Source: an uncultured Bacteroidia bacterium
GTDB lineage: Bacteria; Bacteroidota; Bacteroidia; Bacteroidales; UBA932
Assembly (NCBI GenBank): GCA_902785825.1
Contig: CACZZZ010000005.1
Coordinates: forward strand, 1 to 64,000
Direction of reading: 5' to 3'
Length of the DNA stretch: 64,000 bases
Positions 16,906 to 26,338 of this stretch are shown in pieces. A program made the translations under genes and the position numbers. The notes beneath the pieces are model-generated. The model was not told where the DNA came from. It saw nothing but the letters and a program-made list of their open reading frames with translations, and searched no databases. Positions within the stretch are counted from its first letter, which is position 1. Each line of letters starts with the position of its first letter.

Positions 16906-17910
16906 TTGAAAACGAAATCGCGTCTTTTTTTCTCATACATATTCCTTTTACTCGCCTGTGGTACCCTCCAGGCGCAGTCTTCCAAACCTAAGATGATTCC
17001 TTCCGGCAAGAACGCCGAGAGGATAATCTCAGCTGAAAAGCTCCAAGGAAAGATCGAATTCCTGTGCGACACACTCTTCCACGGCAGGTCCACGGGCTCT
17101 TCTGGAGCGAATGAGGCAGCTTTCTGGATCGTCAGGCAGTTCCGGGAGGCCGGTCTGATGAAGATGGGCGGGAAATGGAGCAGGTCATTTGGAGTCGGTG
17201 ACAAGGCCGGCCACAACATAGTAGGTTTCATGCCCGGCAAAAGGGCCGGACTGAAAGAGTCATACGTCCTGGTGACCGCCCACTATGACAGCCACGGGAT
17301 GATCGGCGAGACAGTCTATCCAGGGGCGGACAGCAACGCCTCGGGAGTTGTGGCCCTTGTCAGCCTGGCCGACATGTTCGCCAGGATGAAAGAACTCGGA
17401 CGCTCCTACGGAGGCAACCTCATCTTTGTGGCAACGGATGCGAGGGAAAGGAATTCCCTTGGAGCAGAGGCGCTCTGGAATGACATCAACTCAGGGCAGC
17501 TCAAGGATCCGGTCAGCGGCGAGACTATCACCCCGGCCAAAATCCAGAACGTTGTGGTCCTGGACATCCTGGGAAGCTCTCTCTCCCCTTTGAGAAAAGG
17601 ACGTAAGGATTATCTCATAATGCTTGGTGGATCGGGTTACAAATACCAGCTCCTCAACGCCAACAACTCTGACGGGCTCAACCTGGACCTGGCTTTCGAT
17701 TATTACGGGAGCGAAGGGTTCACAGAGATGTTCCTCTCCAAGATAGGAGACCAGGGAGTGTTCTCGAGGGCCGGCGCCCCGTGCGTCGTCTTCACCTCCG
17801 GAATCACGATGAAGACCAACAAAGTGGAGGACGATGCCCTGAGTCTCAATTATAACGTGTTCAAGCGGAGGATATTCCTAATCTTCCACTGGCTCACAAA
17901 AGTGCTTTGA
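16906..17910 (+). CDS. M28-family peptidase-like exported protein, active site degenerate
   Basis: A 334-residue secreted protein with the zinc aminopeptidase (M28) fold. A TTG start at 16906 gives a good signal peptide (MKTKSRLFFSYIFLLLACG) ending in LQAQ; no ATG occurs before residue 30. Two metal-site motifs are intact, TAHYDSHG and PGADSNASG, and VVLDILGSS fits another ligand. The EE motif, normally catalytic base plus ligand, reads DARERN with Arg180 in place of the base, and the usual SDH near the end reads GDQ with Gln283 where the His ligand is expected. The protein may therefore be inactive or have a changed chemistry. It overlaps no gene, and the ABC exporter follows after 2 nt. Confidence 0.82.
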   Translation: MKTKSRLFFSYIFLLLACGTLQAQSSKPKMIPSGKNAERIISAEKLQGKIEFLCDTLFHGRSTGSSGANEAAFWIVRQFREAGLMKMGGKWSRSFGVGDKAGHNIVGFMPGKRAGLKESYVLVTAHYDSHGMIGETVYPGADSNASGVVALVSLADMFARMKELGRSYGGNLIFVATDARERNSLGAEALWNDINSGQLKDPVSGETITPAKIQNVVVLDILGSSLSPLRKGRKDYLIMLGGSGYKYQLLNANNSDGLNLDLAFDYYGSEGFTEMFLSKIGDQGVFSRAGAPCVVFTSGITMKTNKVEDDALSLNYNVFKRRIFLIFHWLTKVL

Positions 17911-17912
17911 CG

Positions 17913-19763
17913 ATGAAAGGATTCATGAATATGATGAGGCGTTACATAGCGCCTTTCAAGAAATATCTCTGGGGATCGGTAGCGCTGAACATCCTTTCCG
18001 CGGTGTTCAACATCTTCTCGTTCGCCATGATCGTGCCTATGCTCCGCATCCTGTTCCGGATGACGGACAAGACTTATGTGTTCACGCCATGGAATGAGGT
18101 CTGGCACAAGCCGTTGAAAGACATCGGCACAAGCCTAACCCAGAACCTGTATCACTTCCTGGAGGCGAACATCGCGCAGTACGGGGAGATAAAGGTGCTG
18201 TTCTTCCTATGCCTGTTCCTGGTCGTCATGACCGCCCTTAAGACGGCTTGTTATTTCGGTTCTTCCGCCGTGATGATTCCAATCCGCACCGGAGTAGTCA
18301 AACGGCTCAGGATGGAAATCTACAACAAGATCCTCGCCCTCCCGCTCGGATTCTTCTCAGAGGAGAAGAAGGGCGACATCATCGCAAGGATGAGCGGAGA
18401 CGTGCAGGAAGTGGAGAATTCTGTGGCCGGATCGCTTGAGATGCTGATCAAGAATCCCATTCTCATCCTGATCTATTTCGTCGCCCTTATCGCCATCAGC
18501 TGGCAGATGACGGCTTTCACGATCATCTTCGCTCCGCTTATGATCTGGGCTATGGGGGTCATCGGCAAGAATCTCAAAAGGCAGTCCCTCGACGTTCAGA
18601 ATCTCTGGAGCGACGTGATGTCCCAGGTCGAGGAGACCCTCGGAGGGCTCCGCGTGGTCAAGGCTTTCATCGCCGAGAAGAAGATGTCCGCGAGGTTCGA
18701 CGGCGTGACCGAGGCCATGCGCAAAAAGACAAGCCGTGTCTCGATGAGGCAGGCTCTCGCCCACCCCGTGAGCGAGTTCCTCGGCACAGTGCTGATCACG
18801 ATCGCCCTTTTCTTCGGAGGCACCCTGATCCTCAAGGGTAACTCAATCATCGACGCCCCGATCTTCATCTACTACATGGTGATCCTGTACAGCATCATCA
18901 ACCCGATAAAGGACTTCTCCAAAGCGAGTTACGCCATTCCAAAGGGTATGGCTTCGATGGAGAGGATAAACAAGATCCTGGACGCCGAGAACAACATCAC
19001 CGAGGTTTCCTCCCCGGTCGCCCTCAATGGATTCAATGATAAGATCTCATTTGAGCATGTCGGTTTCCGCTATCCGGACGGGGCGAAAATGATCTTGAGC
19101 GACATCTGTCTGGATATTCCTAAAGGCAAGACAATAGCTATCGTCGGAGCCTCCGGAGCCGGAAAGACCACCCTTGTGGATCTGATTCCGAGGTTCTACG
19201 ACCCAGTCGATGGAGCGATAACGATAGACGGCATCCCGGTCAAGGAGGTGGGAATATCCTCCCTGCGAGGGCTCATCGGCAATGTGAACCAAGAGTCCAT
19301 CCTATTCAACGACACGATATTCAACAATATAGCCTTCGGTGTGGAGGGCGCAACGATGGAGAGTGTCATCGAGGCGGCCAAGATAGCCAATGCGCATGAT
19401 TTTATCATGGAGAAGGAAGGCGGCTACCAGTTTGTGATCGGTGACCGCGGCGTGAAGCTTTCCGGTGGCCAGCGCCAGAGGATCAGCATTGCGAGAGCGA
19501 TCCTTAAGAACCCGCCCATCCTCATTCTGGACGAGGCCACGGCCTCTCTCGACACCGAGTCAGAGAAGATCGTCCAGGAGGCCCTGGACAGGCTTATGTC
19601 CACGAGAACGACAGTGGCCATTGCCCACAGGCTCTCCACGATCAGGAGCGCTGACGAGATCATCGTGATGGACGAGGGTAAGATCGTCGAGAGGGGAACA
19701 CACGACGAGCTGATCTCCCTTAACGGCCACTACCGCAAACTGAACGACATGCAAGCTTTGTAA
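17913..19763 (+). CDS. MsbA-like ABC exporter (fused permease-ATPase)
   Basis: A 616-residue half-transporter expected to work as a homodimer in the inner membrane, exporting lipid or another hydrophobic compound. The N-terminal ~380 residues form the six-helix ABC transmembrane domain; the ATPase domain has Walker A GASGAGKTT at 412-420, signature LSGGQRQR from about 516, Walker B ILILDEATASLD near 536 and the H-loop AIAHRLSTI near 571. ATG at 17913 is used; an in-frame TTG two codons upstream overlaps the previous stop. It sits second in a plus-strand run of five genes. The transported substrate cannot be read from sequence. Confidence 0.94.
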   Translation: MKGFMNMMRRYIAPFKKYLWGSVALNILSAVFNIFSFAMIVPMLRILFRMTDKTYVFTPWNEVWHKPLKDIGTSLTQNLYHFLEANIAQYGEIKVLFFLCLFLVVMTALKTACYFGSSAVMIPIRTGVVKRLRMEIYNKILALPLGFFSEEKKGDIIARMSGDVQEVENSVAGSLEMLIKNPILILIYFVALIAISWQMTAFTIIFAPLMIWAMGVIGKNLKRQSLDVQNLWSDVMSQVEETLGGLRVVKAFIAEKKMSARFDGVTEAMRKKTSRVSMRQALAHPVSEFLGTVLITIALFFGGTLILKGNSIIDAPIFIYYMVILYSIINPIKDFSKASYAIPKGMASMERINKILDAENNITEVSSPVALNGFNDKISFEHVGFRYPDGAKMILSDICLDIPKGKTIAIVGASGAGKTTLVDLIPRFYDPVDGAITIDGIPVKEVGISSLRGLIGNVNQESILFNDTIFNNIAFGVEGATMESVIEAAKIANAHDFIMEKEGGYQFVIGDRGVKLSGGQRQRISIARAILKNPPILILDEATASLDTESEKIVQEALDRLMSTRTTVAIAHRLSTIRSADEIIVMDEGKIVERGTHDELISLNGHYRKLNDMQAL

Positions 19764-19774
19764 TATCCATAAAG

Positions 19775-20431
19775 ATGAAAACCATAAAAAGAATAAAGGT
19801 CCCGGTGATAGAGGGACTTGAGAACATGAGCCTCCAGGAGTTGGATCTCGTCATGGAGGAGAAAGCGGCCAAGTTCGCTGTCTGTGAGAACAATTGGCCC
19901 AAGGAAGCCCCCTACTCCCCCGACTGCAACGGTTCCGTGGCCAGGAGCAAGACTCATCTCGCGGTCATGTACCATGTCCGTGGCCTGGATCTGAGGGCGA
20001 CCGAGATGGAAGACAACGGGAGAAGCTGGGAAGACAGCTGCTGCGAGTTTTTCGTCACAGATCCTTTCGACGGCTCCTACTACAATTTCGAACTCACTTG
20101 CGCCGGCTCCCTACTCGCCGCGAACGGTACCGGTCGCCAGAATAGGGTTACCCTTGACCCAAGGGTTGTCGGGAGGGTAATCAGATATAGCTCCCTTGAG
20201 AGGAAACCGCTGGAAATCAACGGTAAAATCTTCGGATGGACGGTTGTGATGCTGATTCCGTTCGAGACCATAGGGATCGATCCGGCGAATCTTCCTGTCA
20301 GTGTCAGGGGCAATTTCTATAAATGCGGAGACCTCACAGCCCATCCCCATTTCCTGAGCTGGAATCCGATCGGGACCGCCAAGCCAGATTTCCACCAGCC
20401 GGAATTCTTTGGAGAACTGATATTCAACTAG
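19775..20431 (+). CDS. CBM9-like (DOMON-type) carbohydrate-binding protein
   Basis: A 218-residue beta-sandwich protein resembling the carbohydrate-binding family 9-like group. Typical segments are SWEDSCCEFFVTD near residue 90, YYNFELTCAGSLLAANG, WTVVMLIPFETIG and a C-terminal HFLSWNPIGTAKPDFHQPEFFGEL. There is no signal peptide, which is common for stand-alone Bacteroidota members, so cellular location is unclear. It follows the ABC exporter by 11 nt and precedes the VanZ-like gene by 7 nt, so it probably belongs to the operon. The ligand is unknown. Confidence 0.85.
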   Translation: MKTIKRIKVPVIEGLENMSLQELDLVMEEKAAKFAVCENNWPKEAPYSPDCNGSVARSKTHLAVMYHVRGLDLRATEMEDNGRSWEDSCCEFFVTDPFDGSYYNFELTCAGSLLAANGTGRQNRVTLDPRVVGRVIRYSSLERKPLEINGKIFGWTVVMLIPFETIGIDPANLPVSVRGNFYKCGDLTAHPHFLSWNPIGTAKPDFHQPEFFGELIFN

Positions 20432-20438
20432 TTCCCTA

Positions 20439-20831
20439 ATGAGCAAGCGTGACCGCATATTCTTTGTCCTTTTCCTAGCCTATCTTGGGCTGGTTGTCTG
20501 GTGTTGTTTCGGGAACTTCGGCAGTATGCCAAATGTGCAAAGGGAAATGTTCGGGATCCCCACCGACAAGGTCGTCCATTTCGTCATGTTCCTGCCGTTC
20601 GTTTTCCTGGCGTACATGTCATTCGCGTCCCTGCCTAAGAGACGCTCGCAGTCCGTTCTGCTGGCCCTGGCGGCATTGGGAGCGGGAGCGTTGATGGCTG
20701 TAGCGACCGAGATCGGGCAGTCCTTCACCACCTATCGCAGCGGAGATTCATGGGATTTCGTCGCTGACGCCTGCGGCCTCTTGCTGGCATTCGCCGTTGT
20801 ATTGCTGCTGATCGTGACAAAAAAGAGATAA
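20439..20831 (+). CDS. VanZ-family membrane protein
   Basis: A 130-residue integral membrane protein with about four hydrophobic segments (near residues 8-25, 45-63, 70-90, 108-125). VanZ-family marks are DKVVHFVMF near residue 45 and EIGQSFTTYRSGDSWDFVADACG near residues 90-112. VanZ itself gives low-level teicoplanin resistance in enterococci, but most relatives have no known role. It lies between the CBM9-like gene and the large amidase-like exoprotein, so a cell-envelope role is possible. Confidence 0.88.
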   Translation: MSKRDRIFFVLFLAYLGLVVWCCFGNFGSMPNVQREMFGIPTDKVVHFVMFLPFVFLAYMSFASLPKRRSQSVLLALAALGAGALMAVATEIGQSFTTYRSGDSWDFVADACGLLLAFAVVLLLIVTKKR

Positions 20832-20847
20832 ACCCGACAGATCAATC

Positions 20848-23800
20848 ATGTTCCGGAAAACCTTCCTCATTCTATCCCTTGCCCTTTCTTTATCCATTAG
20901 CCTGAGCGCCCAGAAAGTCGCTGAGTTCAAGCAGGCCGCCGATTCCGTGCAGACTCTGCTGCGGGAAAGGACATCCGTGGCGAGCCAGGTGAAAGTGAAG
21001 AAAATAGTCGCCCGGGATGGTACCCTGGACTTTTACATGACCAACACTTTCGGAGACTTCCCATGGCGGGACTCTGATGTGAGATGGTTCCGGAAAGCCT
21101 TCAAAGACCTGTTCCCGGAGGCTTGGTCGAAATCCACCATAGGAGACATCTATGTCGGGAAAAACAAGATAGACTCCTATGTCATGCCCAAGATTGACAA
21201 CACCGGAAGACCAAGGTCGGCCATGTTCAGGACAAAGGACAAGAGGAATCAGGGAAGGTTCATAACCAAAGTCGGGGAAAGGGAGTTTGACAAAGGTCTT
21301 TCAGGGCGTGTGATCGCCCTTTGGCAGAGCCACGGAAGATATTACGACGAGAATACTGACAGGTGGAAATGGCAGAGGGCGCCCCTGTTCCAGACTGTCG
21401 AGGACATGTACACCCAGAGTTACGTCCTCCCGTTCCTGATGCCGATGCTGGAGAACTCCGGAGCCTACGTGATGACCCCGAGGGAAAGGGATCCGCAGAG
21501 AAACGAGATTATCGCTGACAACGACCAGGCCTTCAAGGAAGGCCGCGGGGAGGGCGTCAGGACCTGTGGATTGTATTCCGAGCAAGGTTCCTGGCACGAC
21601 GCGGGCACCGGGTTCGCTGACTTCAAGGCCATTTACACAGGCCGGGACAATCCCTTCAGGGCCGGCACCGCAAGGCAGGCCGTATGCCAGAGCGAGGACA
21701 ATTCCGAGAAGTGCGTGGCGAGCTGGGTGGCGGATATTCCCGAAAGAGGAGAGTATTCCGTCTATATTTCCTACAAGACCCTTCCAAACAGTTCTAAAGC
21801 GGCCCATTACACTGTCAGCCACATGGGCGGTACCAGTGAGTTCATCGTCAACCAGAAGATGGGTGGCGGGACTTGGATATATCTTGGAACGTTCGAATTC
21901 GACAAAGGCACCGGCGGCTTTGTGTCACTGGACAACAGTGTTCCTCATGGCCACGAGGCAGGCCCGAACACCGTTGTGACAGCCGACGCCGTGAGATTCG
22001 GAGGCGGCATGGGAAAGGTCGCCAGGGGACCTAAAGATGTGGATCCCAGCGAGTACACCCTCTCCGGTCTCCCCTCTTTCGCTGAGGGAGCATATTACTG
22101 GATGCAGTGGGCCGGAGCCGACACCACCCTGCTGAACCTCCATGAGGGCGATTACACGGCTGATTTCGCTGAAAGAGGCGCTTGGGTGGAATGGATGTCT
22201 GGAGGATCTAGGACCAATCCCGTCAAGGAAGGTCTTGGAATCCCTGTTGACATGTCTTTCGCCTTCCACTCTGACGCCGGAACCTTCCCGAACGACTCGA
22301 TCGTCGGCACTCTCGCGATCTACACCTTGCTGGCTGACGGTAAAGACAAGTATCCTAATAATGAGAACCGCTGGCAGGGTCGTATGCTTGCCGACTTCGT
22401 GCAGACCCAGATAGTGGATGACATCCGGACGATATACAATCCGAACTGGACACGCCGCGGCCTCTGGGACAGGTCCTACAGCGAATCAAGGACGACCACT
22501 GTTCCCGGAATGATCCTGGAGATGCTCTCGCACCAGAATTTCGAGGACATGAAACATGGGCTGGACCCCTCGTTCCGGTTTGCCGTGAGCCGGGCCGCCT
22601 ATAAAGGCATCCTCAAATACCTCAGCGCCCGTTACGGCCACGACTATGCCGTCCAGCCACTTCCGGTCAATTCTTTCTCCATCGCGTTCGAAGACGCTCC
22701 GAAGCCTGGGGAAGGCGCTGTTGTCCAGCTGAGTTGGAAGGAGACCGTTGACTCTCTTGAACCTACCGCTGTCCCCAAAGGCTACATTCTCCAGACCAGA
22801 ATCGGAGACGGGGCTTTCGACAAAGGCAAGCAGATGGACTTCTCCCAAGAAGGTGGAAGATGCGTGTACAATATCTCTCTTCAACCAGGGAAATTGTACA
22901 GTTTCAGGGTGATAGCCTTCAACGACGGAGGTCTTGGATTCCCTTCTGAAGTCTTGAGCGCCGGAGTTCCTGAGAGTGGAAGCGGAAAGAGTGTGCTGGT
23001 GGTCAATAATTTCACAAGGGTCTCTCCCCCAGCTTGGTTCGACACTCCGGACTACGCCGGGTTCCTGAACGGCCTCGACGCGGGTGTCCCTTACATGAGG
23101 GAGATCAACTATATCGGCGACCAGTACCAGATCAGGCGGGAGCTGCCTTGGGCCAATGATGACAATCCCGGTTTCGGAGGTTCATTCAGCGACCATGCCG
23201 GAGAGGTTGTTCCTGGCAACACTTTCGACTTCACAGCGATCCACGGGAAGGCTATCCTACAGGCTGGTTACGCTTTCCATTCCTCAAGCTCGGCGGCATT
23301 CGCCGAGGGTGTCCCCAATGCCGGCAAGGACTTCGCCATCGACCTGATCTGCGGTAAGCAGGTCACAACGCCGGTAGGAGCTGGCAAGAAAGCGTCTAAG
23401 TTCCAGGTATTTCCAACCGCGTTGAGGAACAGCCTAAAGACCTACTGCGAGGCCGGCGGCAATGTCATCGTCTCAGGCGCCAATATCGCCACGGACATTT
23501 GGGACAAGGTCTTCCCGATTCAGGTTGATCCAGCGGAAATGACTGATTCCAAGGCTTTTGCCGAGACTGTTCTCGGCTACACATGGGCCGGCAACCACGC
23601 TTCCAGAGCCGGCACGATACGCCCGGTCCGCAACAGCCTGCTCCCCCTGAAAGGCAAGCTGGTCACATTGGAATTCTGGAGAGAAAGGAACAAGTTCATC
23701 TATAATGTGGAGACTCCCGACGGAATCGCCCCGGCGGCAGAGACGGCCAAGACGTTCCTTAAATATGGCGACACAGACATCCCCGCGGGTGTTTTCTACA

Positions 23801-23913
23801 ACTCCGGAAAACACAAGGCAGTCAGCCTCGGCTTCCCCATAGAGACAATGAAAAACCAGGGGGATATCGACATCCTCCTGGCTTCCATACTTTCCGCATT
23901 CGAGGGGAAATAG
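20848..23913 (+). CDS. Large exported amidase-like protein with golvesin/xanthan-lyase-type CBD and FnIII
   Basis: A 1021-residue exported protein. A signal peptide (MFRKTFLILSLALSLSISLSAQ) leads into a region resembling an N-acetylmuramoyl-L-alanine amidase (ALWQSHGRYYDENTDRWKWQRAP near residue 150; AFHSDAGTFPNDS near 470; GMILEMLSHQNFED near 555). Between these halves, about residues 270-400, is a golvesin/xanthan-lyase CBD-like beta domain (ERGEYSVYISYKTLPN ... GPNTVVTADAVRFGGG) inserted in the catalytic domain. A fibronectin type III module (about 615-700) and a C-terminal domain follow. It probably acts on peptidoglycan or surface polymer outside the inner membrane. It ends the five-gene plus operon and is convergent with the phosphatase gene. 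The 'xanthan lyase' label common for such proteins is not evidence of xanthan degradation. Confidence 0.82.
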   Translation: MFRKTFLILSLALSLSISLSAQKVAEFKQAADSVQTLLRERTSVASQVKVKKIVARDGTLDFYMTNTFGDFPWRDSDVRWFRKAFKDLFPEAWSKSTIGDIYVGKNKIDSYVMPKIDNTGRPRSAMFRTKDKRNQGRFITKVGEREFDKGLSGRVIALWQSHGRYYDENTDRWKWQRAPLFQTVEDMYTQSYVLPFLMPMLENSGAYVMTPRERDPQRNEIIADNDQAFKEGRGEGVRTCGLYSEQGSWHDAGTGFADFKAIYTGRDNPFRAGTARQAVCQSEDNSEKCVASWVADIPERGEYSVYISYKTLPNSSKAAHYTVSHMGGTSEFIVNQKMGGGTWIYLGTFEFDKGTGGFVSLDNSVPHGHEAGPNTVVTADAVRFGGGMGKVARGPKDVDPSEYTLSGLPSFAEGAYYWMQWAGADTTLLNLHEGDYTADFAERGAWVEWMSGGSRTNPVKEGLGIPVDMSFAFHSDAGTFPNDSIVGTLAIYTLLADGKDKYPNNENRWQGRMLADFVQTQIVDDIRTIYNPNWTRRGLWDRSYSESRTTTVPGMILEMLSHQNFEDMKHGLDPSFRFAVSRAAYKGILKYLSARYGHDYAVQPLPVNSFSIAFEDAPKPGEGAVVQLSWKETVDSLEPTAVPKGYILQTRIGDGAFDKGKQMDFSQEGGRCVYNISLQPGKLYSFRVIAFNDGGLGFPSEVLSAGVPESGSGKSVLVVNNFTRVSPPAWFDTPDYAGFLNGLDAGVPYMREINYIGDQYQIRRELPWANDDNPGFGGSFSDHAGEVVPGNTFDFTAIHGKAILQAGYAFHSSSSAAFAEGVPNAGKDFAIDLICGKQVTTPVGAGKKASKFQVFPTALRNSLKTYCEAGGNVIVSGANIATDIWDKVFPIQVDPAEMTDSKAFAETVLGYTWAGNHASRAGTIRPVRNSLLPLKGKLVTLEFWRERNKFIYNVETPDGIAPAAETAKTFLKYGDTDIPAGVFYNSGKHKAVSLGFPIETMKNQGDIDILLASILSAFEGK

Positions 23914-23914
23914 G

Positions 23915-25012
23915 CTACTTTTCGATCAAGAGAGCCTTTATTCTCGAGAATATCTCAATGTTCTCCATCACCTGGCCGAATTTCCAAGAAGAGGCGCCAT
24001 AGGCATAAATCGGCACGGGAATACCGGAATGACCGGTGGTCGAGAAGGTGACATTGATTCCAGTATCACTCTTGGAGAAATCCTTGCTTCCGGGAAGCAG
24101 GGTCACTCCACCTGTCTCATGATCGGCTGTGATTACCACGAGGGTACCTTTATGGGTGTCGGCGTAATCGAACACAGCGTTGACCATCTTGTCAAACTCC
24201 TCCATCTCGAAGGTCATCTGCTCGGCGTTGTTGGCATGCTCCGCATGGTCGATGTGCGAGCCCTCAATCATGGCGAAGAAGCCCTTCTTGTTGTCGTCAA
24301 GGATGTCGATGGTGTGCATGGCGGCGTCCTTGAGGAAGTCTGTGTCACGCTCTATGGCCATAGGATAGCTGCCGTCGGAGAAAAGTCCCAGGATGGGGGT
24401 AGCCTTCGTCTGGTAGAACTCCTCGGGAGTCGAGCAATAGGTGAAGCCCTCACGCTTGGCCTTTTCGATCATATCCTCCGGAACCTTCTCAGGATCAGTA
24501 AAATATTTCCTGCCGCCACCAGCGACAACGTCAAGTCTTTCCTTCAGCATCCCCTGGATGATCTCGGTGCTCATCCCCCTCTTAGGCACATGGGAATAAA
24601 AGGCAGACGGGGTGGCGTCGCAGACATGGGAGGTCACCACGATACCGGTGGACAGACCTTTTTCCTTGGCCAGGACAGCGAGACTCGGGACAGGGGTTCC
24701 GTCAGGAAGCTGGCCGAGCATACTGTTGTCGGTCTTAACTCCACATGCCATTGCGGTACCTGAAGCGGCGGAGTCGGTGACACGGCTGTTGGCTGAATAT
24801 GTCTTGCTGATCCCGACGAACTGGGCCCTGTCGAAGCAAGTGGGAGCATAGTGATTGTCTATCATCCAAGAGCCGGCCGCGGCGAGACCCATGCCGTCTC
24901 CGATAATCAGAATCACATTCTTAACTTTCTCTTTTTTAGGAGCTTTCTCAGCTGAAAAGCCGTTGGAGAAAGGAACCAATACGGCCAGGATTATAAGTAA
25001 GATTCTCTTCAT
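23915..25012 (-). CDS. Alkaline phosphatase, exported
   Basis: A 365-residue periplasmic alkaline phosphatase that releases phosphate from monoesters. A signal peptide covers residues 1-20. Metal and catalytic motifs are complete: IIGDGMG with Asp39, nucleophile Ser81 in VTDSAASGTAMACG, EGSHIDHAEHANN, and ITADHETGG. Length is at the short end of the family but no motif is missing. On the minus strand a TATTTTTG box lies about 20 bases before the ATG, a plausible promoter. It stands alone, convergent with the amidase-like gene (1-nt gap). Whether it is phosphate-regulated cannot be seen. Confidence 0.95.
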   Translation of the reverse strand: MKRILLIILAVLVPFSNGFSAEKAPKKEKVKNVILIIGDGMGLAAAGSWMIDNHYAPTCFDRAQFVGISKTYSANSRVTDSAASGTAMACGVKTDNSMLGQLPDGTPVPSLAVLAKEKGLSTGIVVTSHVCDATPSAFYSHVPKRGMSTEIIQGMLKERLDVVAGGGRKYFTDPEKVPEDMIEKAKREGFTYCSTPEEFYQTKATPILGLFSDGSYPMAIERDTDFLKDAAMHTIDILDDNKKGFFAMIEGSHIDHAEHANNAEQMTFEMEEFDKMVNAVFDYADTHKGTLVVITADHETGGVTLLPGSKDFSKSDTGINVTFSTTGHSGIPVPIYAYGASSWKFGQVMENIEIFSRIKALLIEK

Positions 25013-25080
25013 GATTTTATAATTTTGGCAAAAATAACAAAAAGCCGGGATTTTTCGTATATTGTCGCAAATGAACTACC

Positions 25081-26322
25081 ATGAGACTGAAAGCGATTAT
25101 ATTCCCCATCTTCCTGATGCTGGTCAGTTTCTCCATATATGCCCAAACTGACCAGTCACAACTTCAATACAGCGTCAACGGAACCGTCGTCGATGCTGAG
25201 ACAGGACGCCCGCTCCAATACGTCGGAGTGTCTTTCACAGGCATGAGATACGCCACCGTGACCAACTCCGACGGTGGTTTCACCCTGAAATCAGCCACTG
25301 AGCCCGAGACAGTCGATTTCACCCTTCTCGGCTACAAGACCGTCAGGATGGTATTCCCCAAAGACGGCACTCCCCTAAAAGTAAAGATGCCTAAAGGGAA
25401 TCTGACCCTGGACGGCGCACTGGTGATCGCTGACCCGTACAGTGTGCTGCAAAAGGCGATCTCCAAGATCCCGGATAATTATTCAAGCCAAGCGGAGCTT
25501 TTCGACTGCTTCTACCGGGAGACGGTCCAGAAAAAGAACCGCTACGTCTATGTCTCGGAGGCTGTCTCCAGGATGTACAAGAGCTCATATTACAGGGGCG
25601 GCATCTACGGTGACAGGATAACGGTTGACAAGAGCAGGATCATCGAAAGTCCCGACAAGAGGGACACCCTGGCCGTGAAGGTCGTGGGAGGCCCGACGCA
25701 AGCGGTTATTCTCGATATTGTCAAGAATAACGACCTTCTCACAGCCGAGGAGCTATCCAATTACATATTGGAGATGGGACTCCCTGCCACTATCGGCGAC
25801 CGGCTCCAGTTCGCGATAAAGCTGATCCCGAACAACTCAACCCCCTACCCTCTCTACGAAGGTGTCATCTACATCGACCGGGAGACATTCGCCTTCACCC
25901 GTTTCGAGCTGGACTACGACATGCGGGACAAGGACAAAGTCACACAGTCGATTCTCATCAGCAAACCCGCTGGACTCCGGTTCACCCCGACGAGGGTCTC
26001 GATCCGCTATGACTATTCCCTTTCTGAAGGCGTGTCCAGGGTCAGCTATGTCAGGTCGGAGATGCGCTTCAAGTGCGACTGGAAAAAACGTCTTTTCAGG
26101 AGCGAGTACGCGGCGATCAGTGAGCTCGTGACCACAGACTGGCATTCCGGAGATGTGGAAGCGATCTCCCGCAAGGAGGCCTTCGGAGGAAGGGAGGTTT
26201 TGTCCGAGAAAGCCGCCCAGAACTATGATCCAGAGTTCTGGAAGGACTTCAACATCATCGAACCTACCGAGAGCCTCGACAAAGCCATAGTCCGAATCGT
26301 TCGGAAGACTGACAGAAATTGA
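25081..26322 (+). CDS. Exported carboxypeptidase-regulatory-like domain protein
   Basis: A 413-residue exported protein. After a signal peptide (ending IYAQ), residues about 30-105 form a CarboxypepD_reg-like beta domain (VNGTVVDAETGRPLQYVGVSF ... VDFTLLGYKTV), the module often found before TonB-receptor plugs or in surface proteins. The remaining ~300 residues resemble the DUF5686-like/unknown C-terminal region of Bacteroidota surface proteins, with FYRETVQKKNRYVYVSEA near residue 145. No TonB box or plug is present. It starts a plus-strand run that continues into RNA-modification and folate genes, probably with separate promoters. Function unknown. Confidence 0.8.
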   Translation: MRLKAIIFPIFLMLVSFSIYAQTDQSQLQYSVNGTVVDAETGRPLQYVGVSFTGMRYATVTNSDGGFTLKSATEPETVDFTLLGYKTVRMVFPKDGTPLKVKMPKGNLTLDGALVIADPYSVLQKAISKIPDNYSSQAELFDCFYRETVQKKNRYVYVSEAVSRMYKSSYYRGGIYGDRITVDKSRIIESPDKRDTLAVKVVGGPTQAVILDIVKNNDLLTAEELSNYILEMGLPATIGDRLQFAIKLIPNNSTPYPLYEGVIYIDRETFAFTRFELDYDMRDKDKVTQSILISKPAGLRFTPTRVSIRYDYSLSEGVSRVSYVRSEMRFKCDWKKRLFRSEYAAISELVTTDWHSGDVEAISRKEAFGGREVLSEKAAQNYDPEFWKDFNIIEPTESLDKAIVRIVRKTDRN

Positions 26323-26338
26323 GTATATTCGCGGAAGT

